Assembly (NCBI GenBank): GCA_024279945.1
Contig: JAJRRA010000007.1
Span: forward strand, 1 to 64,000
Length of the DNA: 64,000 nt
Direction of reading: 5' to 3'
Source: Gammaproteobacteria bacterium
GTDB lineage: Bacteria; Pseudomonadota; Gammaproteobacteria; Xanthomonadales; SZUA-36
Position numbers and translations under genes: made by a program. The notes under the pieces are model-generated. The model made no database searches and was not told where the DNA came from. It was given only the letters and a program-made list of their open reading frames with translations. The stretch's first letter is position 1. Each line of letters begins with the position of its first letter. This document shows positions 7,199-13,990 of this stretch, in pieces.

Positions 7199-8161
7199 AT
7201 GCCACAACCCAGAAAACGTTTGGTGTCATTAGATGACACACCGTATTACCATTGCATCTCTCGCTGCGTACGTCGCGCCTTTTTGTGTGGCAATGATCCG
7301 GTAAGCGGCTTTGATTTCGAACACCGGCGACAGTGGATTGTAGACCGTATGAAGTTGCTTGCCTCGGTCTTTGCGATTGATTTATGTGCTTTTGCCGTCA
7401 TGCATAATCACTACCATGTCGTACTTGGAATCGACACTCAAAAGGCCCATCAATGGACGGATCATGAAGTCGCCAGGCGTTGGACAACCCTGTTTTCCGG
7501 GCCAATCGTCATCCACCAGTTCTGGGCTCAAACAACGCTCAGCTCGAGCGAGGATGCCAGTGTAACCAACTTGATAGTCACCTGGCGTGAACGCCTGATG
7601 GATTTATCCTGGTTTATGCGCTGTTTGAATGAGCCCATTGCACGCATGGCCAATCATGAGGATCGGTGCAGTGGTCGATTCTGGGAAGGACGCTTCAAGT
7701 CTCAGGCTTTGTTGGATGAGCGAGCGTTATTGGCCTGTATGGCTTATGTGGATCTCAACCCCATCCGGGCCGCAATCGCATTAACACCGGAGCAGTCTGA
7801 TTTTACCTCGGTGCAACAGCGTATTCTTCATCCGGAAGATGGATCCTTGCAGCCTTTTGCTGCAACGACTGATGGCGCGTTCGCAATTCCATTTAGATTA
7901 AAGGACTACCTGGAACTGGTGGACTGGGCAGGGCGTGAGATCAACCCCGGAAAGAAGGGTTTCATTCCAGCCAACACACCACCCTTACTGACCCGCTTGG
8001 GAATGGATGCGGCACCGGTGTTGGATTACCTCTGCCGGAAAGAAAAGCAACCGTACGGTGCTTTGGGGCCTGTGAGTAGGCTACGTGCCTTCGCCCACTC
8101 CATTGGGCAACAGTTTGTTAAAGGCCTGGCAGTGGGACGAAGGCTCTGTCCCGAGTCTTGA
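7199..8161 (+). CDS. REP-associated tyrosine transposase (RAYT, Y1 HUH family)
   Basis: A 320-aa single-strand endonuclease-like protein related to IS200/IS605 TnpA. The HUH metal motif is H71-Y72-H73 in MHNHYHVV, and the candidate nucleophile is Y183 in CMAYVDLNPIRA. RFWEGRFKSQALLDE between them is typical of the RAYT branch. RAYTs act on short palindromic repeats scattered in the genome and are usually single-copy rather than true insertion sequences. No IS ends are obvious here. A degenerate repeat array begins about 150 bases downstream and is the likely cognate repeat, though that link is inference. Confidence 0.92.
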   Translation: MPQPRKRLVSLDDTPYYHCISRCVRRAFLCGNDPVSGFDFEHRRQWIVDRMKLLASVFAIDLCAFAVMHNHYHVVLGIDTQKAHQWTDHEVARRWTTLFSGPIVIHQFWAQTTLSSSEDASVTNLIVTWRERLMDLSWFMRCLNEPIARMANHEDRCSGRFWEGRFKSQALLDERALLACMAYVDLNPIRAAIALTPEQSDFTSVQQRILHPEDGSLQPFAATTDGAFAIPFRLKDYLELVDWAGREINPGKKGFIPANTPPLLTRLGMDAAPVLDYLCRKEKQPYGALGPVSRLRAFAHSIGQQFVKGLAVGRRLCPES

Positions 8162-8230
8162 CATTGTAGAACCAGTTTCAATTGATGGCGACCTATCGGG
8201 TTGCCAATTCACTTTTTCATCCTAATCCGG

Positions 8231-8691
8231 TTAAACCCCCTCCATTTCTGTCTTGACCGGGCAAATAATATTGCGAGTCTTCTTGTGGATTCTAATTCCT
8301 CGAAAAATTCCACGTATTCGGCTGGAATGAACGATGGGTGTCCGCGTTCTGCGTCCCCACGTATTCGGCTGGAATGAACGATGGGTGTCCGCGTTCTGGC
8401 GTTCGTTCTGCGTCCCCACGTATTCGGCTGGAATGAACGATGGGTGTCCGCGTTCTGGCTGCGCGTTCTGGCGTTCTGCGCTGGCGTTACGATGGGTGTC
8501 CGCGTTCTGTCCGTTCTGCGTCCGGTGTCCGCGTTCTGCGTCCGGCGTTCTGCTTCGCGTTCTGCGCGCCGCGTTCTGAGGAAAAAGCTTTCTCTGCATT
8601 GACGGATGATGAAGTTCACACATTGGAAGGTATTGTTCAGGACGTATGTGAAAGATCTGACGATGCCTGGGAGGGATTACCCAACAGTTAA
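8231..8691 (+). pseudogene. Small unknown gene split by the repeat array
   Basis: Before the repeats, one frame reads NPLHFCLDRANNIASLL and continues to position 8311. After the repeats, another frame reads KAFSALTDDEVHTLEGIV and ends PNS at TAA 8689-8691. Both halves look like protein and neither is complete. Removing about 269 bases of repeat (near 8310-8578) brings them into the same frame, predicting a product of roughly 60-70 aa. I do not recognise the family. No clear start codon is left at the front; TTA stands where an ATG would be expected. The reconstruction is inference from frame arithmetic and composition. Confidence 0.35.
8310..8579. repeat. Degenerate direct-repeat array next to the RAYT gene
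   Basis: Three copies of a unit starting CCACGTATTCGGCTGGAATG begin at 8310, 8357 and 8416 (spacings 47 and 59 bp). Each runs into GATGGGTGTCCGCGTTCTG. A fourth partial copy starts near 8490. The last 90 bases are repeated GCGTTCTG, TCCG and GTCC fragments. Length differences between units come from added GCGTTCTG octamers. All six frames are open over much of it, which creates spurious frames with no coding meaning. It is probably the repeat mobilised by the neighbouring RAYT protein. Confidence 0.85.
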
Positions 8692-8710
8692 GCCAGCCCC
8701 AATATTGGGG

Positions 8711-9427
8711 CTAGATCAGGTCAACGAAAACTGCTTCGGGGGTACGTTCGCCCGATAGAAACTCCACAATTTTTGCCGCCGCGATTGCCGGTTCCTGACG
8801 AAAGCCCGGGTCTTCGCCGTGGAATGCAGTGGCCCGAAGTCGGGTTCTCATGGGGCCGGGATTAATTCCCAGCACCTGAATTCCCGAGGACGTATATTCT
8901 TCTGCAAACTGGCTGGTGAGCGCTTTGAGTGCGTGCTTGCTGATGCCGTAGGCGCCCCAGAATGCACCCGACACCCTTTCCAGATCCTCAAGGATAAAAT
9001 ATAGACTGCCGGTGTCGGACTTGCGCAGCAAGGGGAGACAGGAAACACTCAAAAGCCAGCTTGCATTGATGTTGACCTGCACCTGGTGCAGCCACTCGGG
9101 GGGTGGAATCTGGTCCAGTGGTCTCAGGCCTTCAAACCGTGCGGCGCAATGAACCAGGCCATCGAGACCACCCAGTTCTGATTCCAGTGCACTAACCAGC
9201 TCGTCAAACTGCTCCGGACCGGCCGCGGCAAGATCAATGGGGTATAAAACGGGTTCCGTCAAACCCTTTTCGATAATCGAGTCGTAAGTCGATTCCAGTC
9301 CTTTTTGGTCAACATCGAGCATAACGGTATTAGCTGCCTCAGCCGCACAAAGTAATGACAGCTCAGATCCCAGGCCACCGGCGGCCCCGGTGATCAGTAT
9401 CGTCTTGTTTTTCAGCTTCTGATTCAT
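8711..9427 (-). CDS. Short-chain dehydrogenase (YciK-like) with altered active site
   Basis: A 238-aa Rossmann-fold SDR. The nucleotide-binding motif TGAAGGLG is at residues 13-20, NINASWLL matches the usual Asn region, and Y160-x3-K164 (AYGISK) is the catalytic pair. About 13 residues before the tyrosine, where SDR enzymes including YciK have their catalytic serine, this protein reads FILEDLE, so the serine appears to be missing. In Pseudomonas a YciK homologue follows ubiG and mupP; here it lies beyond the GFA and zinc-ribbon genes, still on the minus strand. The substrate is unknown, and loss of activity or a changed role is possible. Confidence 0.85.
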   Translation of the reverse strand: MNQKLKNKTILITGAAGGLGSELSLLCAAEAANTVMLDVDQKGLESTYDSIIEKGLTEPVLYPIDLAAAGPEQFDELVSALESELGGLDGLVHCAARFEGLRPLDQIPPPEWLHQVQVNINASWLLSVSCLPLLRKSDTGSLYFILEDLERVSGAFWGAYGISKHALKALTSQFAEEYTSSGIQVLGINPGPMRTRLRATAFHGEDPGFRQEPAIAAAKIVEFLSGERTPEAVFVDLI

Positions 9428-9549
9428 TTTTTGCTTTCCTCCTGGCGCCGCAGCAGTGTACCGGCTTTGCTGAATTTTGGAAATTGGCGTATTGCCTGCA
9501 CGTATGTCTGGGGCATAATATCTATCACAGTGTGCAACACGGAACCAGG

Positions 9550-9831
9550 ATGCCCATTTACGAATACCAGCCTGAACGGGAAAAAGGATGTGACTTCTGT
9601 TCAGATGGATTTGAAATGCTGAGAAAAATCAGCGAACGCCGCTTGCTGACCTGCCCGCAATGCGGTGTGGCAGTAGAGAGAGTTATTTCCGCACCCAATC
9701 TGACGAAATCCAGCCCTTCACTGGATACCGCAAACCTGGAAAAACACGGCTTCACCCAGTACCGGAAATCCGGCAAAGGCGTTTACGAAAAAACCGCGGG
9801 CAAAGGGCCGAAAGTTATTTCCGGCGACTGA
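9550..9831 (+). CDS. FmdB-like zinc-ribbon protein
   Basis: A 93-aa protein starting MPIYEYQ, the characteristic opening of the FmdB/CxxC_CxxC regulatory-like family. Two CxxC pairs (C14-x2-C17 and C35-x2-C38) form a zinc ribbon, followed by a basic, disordered C-terminus. The family function is unsettled; it is often annotated as a putative regulatory protein. The ATG at 9550 is chosen over a longer in-frame start because MPIYEY is the family N-terminus and GGAACCAGG precedes it. It is divergent from the SDR gene and convergent with the GFA gene. Confidence 0.85.
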   Translation: MPIYEYQPEREKGCDFCSDGFEMLRKISERRLLTCPQCGVAVERVISAPNLTKSSPSLDTANLEKHGFTQYRKSGKGVYEKTAGKGPKVISGD

Positions 9832-9842
9832 GCTGGTATCGG

Positions 9843-10244
9843 TCAGCCGTCTTCGCTTAACTGCTTCAGCGCTGCAGCGTTCCGTTCCCAGTTCTGACCA
9901 TCAAATTGCTCTACCGTAACGGCAACTTCCCCGGGAAGATCGAGGCAGTTGACGTTGACACTGAAACCATCGGGATGGGAACGGGGAACATAAAAAGATT
10001 TGATTCCGCAGTGCTTGCAAAATAAATGCCTGGCCACACCCGTGTTAAAACGATATTCACTTAAGTCGTCTTGCCCCTTGAGAAGGTGAAAATCCCGGGC
10101 GGAAACAATCAGGTGAAGGTATGCGCTCTTACTACAGATCGAACAGTTGCATTCACGTACCGACAGTTGCCTGCCCACCCTGACTTCGTATTCAACGGCT
10201 CCGCAATGGCAGCCTCCTTTCAGGCGTATTTTGCTATTGCTCAT
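9843..10244 (-). CDS. GFA-family zinc protein (glutathione-dependent formaldehyde-activating-like)
   Basis: A 133-aa protein with the GFA-family cysteine pattern: C12-H-C14, then C32-x-C34-x2-C37, then C76-x2-C79, expected to bind zinc. It resembles the formaldehyde-activating enzyme Gfa and CENP-V-type proteins, but most relatives have no proven reaction. I chose the ATG at 10244; a TTG 18 bases upstream is also possible. It lies 50 bases after mupP on the same strand, so it may be the last gene of the efp-mtaD-ubiG-mupP run. Confidence 0.85.
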   Translation of the reverse strand: MSNSKIRLKGGCHCGAVEYEVRVGRQLSVRECNCSICSKSAYLHLIVSARDFHLLKGQDDLSEYRFNTGVARHLFCKHCGIKSFYVPRSHPDGFSVNVNCLDLPGEVAVTVEQFDGQNWERNAAALKQLSEDG

Positions 10245-10294
10245 ATTTTTTTCCGCACTCAAGACCAGATTCCATGTTCGATCAGAAATACGGC

Positions 10295-10972
10295 TTACCG
10301 CGGCCCCGCCCAGCCATCCTTCACCACCACGATCAGTTCAGACGGGTGGTGAATCTGGATGCTGTCAGCAACCAGGGGCTCATCCGGATCATGAGAACCG
10401 TAGCCATAATGTACAACCGCTGTTTGGGTACCTGCCGCCTTGCCTGCAACAAGATCCTTGTTGTCATCTCCAACGAAAAGGGTATTTTCAGGCTTCGCAT
10501 TAAGTATTCCGCAAGCCAGGCTGACGGGTGCCGGGTCCGGCTTGCTCCTGCTCAGAGTATCCCCGCAAACCACGCAGGAAATCGTATCGTTCAAATGGGA
10601 CGCCTCGAGAATCGGCAAGGTAAATGCTTCAACTTTGTTGGTGACGATACCCCACGGAATAGCGGAAACGTTTAAAAAATCAATCAGTTCACGTACGCCT
10701 TCATACAGGGATGATTCACGGTAAAAATTCTCAGCATAATGATCGAGGAAACCGCCACGCCAGGATTCAAATGTGGCCGGGTCGGTGGCCGGCATGCCTG
10801 CGTTCAGCAGGCCGACAGCGCCATGGGAAACATAAGGGCTCATTTCCGCCACCGCCAGCGGGGGGAGGTCTTCGTTTTCACGTACCTGGTTCAGGGCCGC
10901 AACCAGATCCGGGGCGGAATCGAGTAAAGTCCCATCAAGGTCAAACAGCACCGCCCTGATCATGGATGTCAT
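10295..10972 (-). CDS. mupP: HAD phosphatase, MupP/Gph type (probable MurNAc-6-phosphate phosphatase)
   Basis: A 225-aa HAD-superfamily phosphatase with nucleophile D11-L-D13 (FDLDGTLLDS), a helical cap, then IPWGIVTNK, SKPDPAPVSLAC and FVGDDNKDL for the later HAD motifs. Annotation pipelines often call this phosphoglycolate phosphatase. The ubiG-adjacent gene in Pseudomonas is MupP, a MurNAc-6-phosphate phosphatase in cell-wall recycling, and both the wording of the motifs and the context match it better. Its ATG overlaps the ubiG stop by four bases (ATGA), indicating translational coupling. Choice between MupP and Gph rests mainly on context. Confidence 0.85.
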   Translation of the reverse strand: MTSMIRAVLFDLDGTLLDSAPDLVAALNQVRENEDLPPLAVAEMSPYVSHGAVGLLNAGMPATDPATFESWRGGFLDHYAENFYRESSLYEGVRELIDFLNVSAIPWGIVTNKVEAFTLPILEASHLNDTISCVVCGDTLSRSKPDPAPVSLACGILNAKPENTLFVGDDNKDLVAGKAAGTQTAVVHYGYGSHDPDEPLVADSIQIHHPSELIVVVKDGWAGPR

Positions 10973-11682
10973 GCCGGCTTCATCACGTGCATCAGGTAAT
11001 TCACCTTGACTCCGCCACCGAGCATAACGCTTCGCGTCAGCGGGTTGTAATGCACTCCGGTGATATCTTCAACGGTAAGGCCCGCTTCACGCACCCAGTG
11101 ACCCAACTCTGAGGGACGAATAAACCGATCATAACGATGCGTCCCTCGTGGTAACAAGCGGGCAAGGTACTCAGCTCCCACGATGCCCAGTGCAAATGCG
11201 AGTGGTGTGCGATTGAGCGTAGAAAAAAATCCATGGCCTCCCGGTTTCAGCAACACCTGGATGGAGGCGATAATGGATGCAGGGTCCGGAACATGCTCCA
11301 GCATTTCCATGCAGGTAACCATGTCGAACTGACCCGGGTTTTCCGATGCCAGCGATTCCACCGTTTTCTGCTGATAATCAATGTCCAGGCCCGATTCGTG
11401 CAAATGAAGTTCTGCGACGGAAAGAACCCGGGGCGCTACATCTATGCCGCTGACCCTGGCGCCTTCCCGGGCCATCGCCTCGGACAGGATTCCACCGCCA
11501 CAACCGACATCGACAACCCTGGCTTTATCCAGTTCACATCGCTCGGTAATAAACCTGAGCCGGGCCGGATTGAGATCGTGCAAGGGACGGAAAGGCCCTT
11601 CAGCATCCCACCAGCCCGAGGCTGCATCATCAAATTTCTCTTGTTCCCTGGGATCAAAATTCATTTCATCAGCTTGATTCAC
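10969..11682 (-). CDS. ubiG: Ubiquinone biosynthesis O-methyltransferase
   Basis: A SAM-dependent methyltransferase that performs both O-methylations in ubiquinone synthesis. Motif I VVDVGCGGGILSEAMA, the N-terminal WWDAEGPFRPLHDLNP block and FSTLNRTPLAFALGIVGAEY are diagnostic of UbiG. I place the start at GTG 11682: GAGGG lies five bases upstream and the resulting length before EKF matches E. coli UbiG. ATG codons upstream (11709) and downstream have no good ribosome site. The gene follows mtaD closely and overlaps mupP by four bases, so it is part of a coupled run. Confidence 0.94.
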   Translation of the reverse strand: MNQADEMNFDPREQEKFDDAASGWWDAEGPFRPLHDLNPARLRFITERCELDKARVVDVGCGGGILSEAMAREGARVSGIDVAPRVLSVAELHLHESGLDIDYQQKTVESLASENPGQFDMVTCMEMLEHVPDPASIIASIQVLLKPGGHGFFSTLNRTPLAFALGIVGAEYLARLLPRGTHRYDRFIRPSELGHWVREAGLTVEDITGVHYNPLTRSVMLGGGVKVNYLMHVMKPA

Positions 11683-11716
11683 AATACCCTCACTTCCAAC
11701 CCGCACCATGCATGAT

Positions 11717-13084
11717 TCACGCCGGGTTTTTCCTGTTTCCAAATCCGGATAAACGGCTTTGCCATTGACTCGCTTTCCCGGTGACTTCCTTCAGGTCGAT
11801 TGTTGTCAGTTGACCGCTGTCGAGCACCCGTCGCCCGGACACCCAGACATCACTGACCTGCCTTCGTGATGCAGCATATATCACCTGGGACACCACATGG
11901 TATAACGGCTGTGTCTCGGGGCAACTCAGGTCAATAGCGCACAGGTCTGCCGCTTTGCCAACTTCGATACTGCCGGTCAGGCTTTCCAGACCCAGTGCTT
12001 TGGCGCCATTGATCGTCATCATCTCCAGCGCCTGGAATGCATCGACTGCCTGGGCATTCCCTGAAATACCCTTGGCCAGGAGTGCGGCTGTCTGCGCTTC
12101 AGACAACAAGTCGAGGTCGTTGTTGCTGGCCGCCCCATCCGTTCCGAGTGCGACATTAACACCGGCCTCGAGCAGGGAATCAAGCGGACAGATCCCGCTG
12201 GCAAGTTTCAGGTTGGATTGTGGGCAATGGATGACATGAACACCCGACTGTGCAAGCTGGTCAATATCGCCGGCAGATAACTGCGTCATGTGGACGGCCA
12301 GTAAGCGGGAATTGAGCAGATCCAGATTCTTAAGGCGTACCAGCGGGTGTACATCATGGTGCTGGAGGGAGTGCTTGATGTCCCATTTTGTTTCCAGCAA
12401 ATGCAGGTGAACCGGCACATCCAGTTCCTGCGAATAAGCGGCAACCCGGCGCAACGTTTCATCTGAAACCGAATAGGGAGCATGCGGGGAAAAAGTGATG
12501 TTCAGCAGGGGTTCCGACCGCCAGTCCTCATGCAGCTTCAGTCCCTGCTCGAAATAGCTGTCTATGTCCGATGCCCAGGCGTTTTGGGTCTCAATAAGCG
12601 GCACACCGATACGGGCTCTGATACCGACTTCCCGGCAAACCTCACCCAGAACATCAGGGAAAAAATACATGTCATTGAAACAGGTGGTTCCGGCCCGGAA
12701 CATTTCCGCGATGGCCAGCCTGGCGCCATCGGCAACGAATGCAGGGCCTACAAACTCCTGCTCTGCCGGCCAGATGTGCTCCCTTAGCCAGACATCAAGA
12801 TCCATATCATCGGCATAACCCCGCAGCAGTGTCATCGGTGTATGGGTGTGTGCATTGATAAAACCGGGTAGCAGGACATGCTCCGCAAGCTCAATGGATT
12901 CAGCCTGCGGATAGGCTTGAGCGGACTCACTTCTGCTCATGATTGAAACAATCATGCCCTGCTCGATTGCAACTGAATACTCTTCCAGCACGACACCCTG
13001 TGGCCTCACGGCCACCAGATAGCGGGGATGAATCAATGTGAGTCCCGAACCGGGGCTGTCCTGTGGAGCGCCAGTCTCTGTCAT
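11717..13084 (-). CDS. mtaD: 5'-methylthioadenosine/S-adenosylhomocysteine deaminase (TRZ/ATZ family)
   Basis: A 455-aa amidohydrolase that deaminates methylthioadenosine and S-adenosylhomocysteine to inosyl products. Metal ligands are visible as H79-T-H81 (FINAHTHTPM), HLHLLET, VHMTQL and the aspartate in GTDGAASNNDLDLL. The position directly before ubiG repeats the Pseudomonas order; ubiG generates S-adenosylhomocysteine, so the link makes metabolic sense. It starts 12 bases after the efp stop codon, on the same strand. The family also contains chlorohydrolases, but context favours the MTA/SAH activity. Confidence 0.9.
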   Translation of the reverse strand: MTETGAPQDSPGSGLTLIHPRYLVAVRPQGVVLEEYSVAIEQGMIVSIMSRSESAQAYPQAESIELAEHVLLPGFINAHTHTPMTLLRGYADDMDLDVWLREHIWPAEQEFVGPAFVADGARLAIAEMFRAGTTCFNDMYFFPDVLGEVCREVGIRARIGVPLIETQNAWASDIDSYFEQGLKLHEDWRSEPLLNITFSPHAPYSVSDETLRRVAAYSQELDVPVHLHLLETKWDIKHSLQHHDVHPLVRLKNLDLLNSRLLAVHMTQLSAGDIDQLAQSGVHVIHCPQSNLKLASGICPLDSLLEAGVNVALGTDGAASNNDLDLLSEAQTAALLAKGISGNAQAVDAFQALEMMTINGAKALGLESLTGSIEVGKAADLCAIDLSCPETQPLYHVVSQVIYAASRRQVSDVWVSGRRVLDSGQLTTIDLKEVTGKASQWQSRLSGFGNRKNPA

Positions 13085-13096
13085 TGGAAATACGGG

Positions 13097-13666
13097 CTAA
13101 GCCTTAACCCGGGAGACGTATTCACCCGTGCGGGTATCAACCCTGATGACTTCTCCATTATTGACGAACAGCGGAACGCGCACGACAGCGCCGGTTTCCA
13201 GCGTTGCGGGCTTTCCGCCCCCGCTTGAGGTATCTCCTCTCAGGCCGGGATCGGTTTCGACAATTTTCAACTCGGTGAAATTGGGTGGCAAAACGCTGAG
13301 TGGCGTTCCGTTAAACAGGGTGATCTGGCAAATAGCTTCTTCCCTGATCCATTTCGTACCTTCACCAACAGCTTCACGGGAACAGGCGTGTTGCTCGAAG
13401 GTTTCCGGTTCCATGAAGTACCAGAATTCTCCATCGTTATAAAGATACTGGACATCCATTTCAAAAACGTCCGCCGCCTCCACGGACTCACCTGACTTGA
13501 ACGTGCGCTCAATCACCCGGCCGGTCTTCAGGTTGCGGACACGTACCCGGTTGAACGCCTGTCCTTTACCCGGTTTAACAAATTCATTCTCAACCATGTT
13601 ATAAGGATCGCCGTCGAGGATAATTTTCAGCCCACTCTTGAATTCATTGGTACTATAACTTGCCAT
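13097..13666 (-). CDS. efp: Elongation factor P
   Basis: A 189-aa translation factor that rescues ribosomes stalled at polyproline. The three-domain EF-P length is normal. K34 in [12 protein letters not shown] is the residue that is beta-lysylated by EpmA in many gammaproteobacteria. The start is the ATG at 13666, with GGGAGG seven bases upstream and the family N-terminus [11 protein letters not shown]; a longer open frame upstream is ignored. No EpmA or EpmB gene lies in the window. It heads the mtaD-ubiG-mupP run and is divergent from the FimX-like gene. Confidence 0.97.
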   Translation of the reverse strand: MASYSTNEFKSGLKIILDGDPYNMVENEFVKPGKGQAFNRVRVRNLKTGRVIERTFKSGESVEAADVFEMDVQYLYNDGEFWYFMEPETFEQHACSREAVGEGTKWIREEAICQITLFNGTPLSVLPPNFTELKIVETDPGLRGDTSSGGGKPATLETGAVVRVPLFVNNGEVIRVDTRTGEYVSRVKA

Positions 13667-13990
13667 CGGGTCCTCCCTCGCGGCGTAAACACGGCGTCTG
13701 CCGGGTGTAGCGGCAACTCCGCTCAGCCCGGCCCGTTTGCCGTCCCAAAGGTGAATGATAGCGCGAACCAAGCCGGCACGTCAGCCGCTATTGTCATTTT
13801 ATTGCGCTGGGAAAACCTTCTGCACAGCGATTGCCCCCGCGAATCACAGAAATGAATTATTTTGCTTACCGGACAACCATCAAATTGTGCTGGAAATGAT
13901 ATTCAGTTACAGCGATAATTAATTGATTTATTGTAGATAAATGTGGTAAAAACTTCCTTGTGTGTAAAAGGCAGAGGAGGCCCATCCTAA
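13667..13990. other. Intergenic region between efp and the FimX-like gene
   Basis: This 324-base divergent region shows no open frame worth calling. The right half is AT-rich, with TTGATT at 13923 followed 17 bases later by GTAAAA, a weak candidate promoter for the FimX-like gene, and GAGGAGG just ahead of its start. I see no terminator or clear operator. Confidence 0.4.

Noticed and set aside
7199..8161. Complete IS200/IS605 insertion sequence
   Set aside because: The protein has RAYT features, no tnpB partner is present, and no IS ends could be defined.
8334..8691. Overlapping plus- and minus-strand frames rich in Arg, Cys and Val across the repeat array
   Set aside because: They arise because the repeat has few stop codons in any frame; no start signal or protein-like composition supports them.
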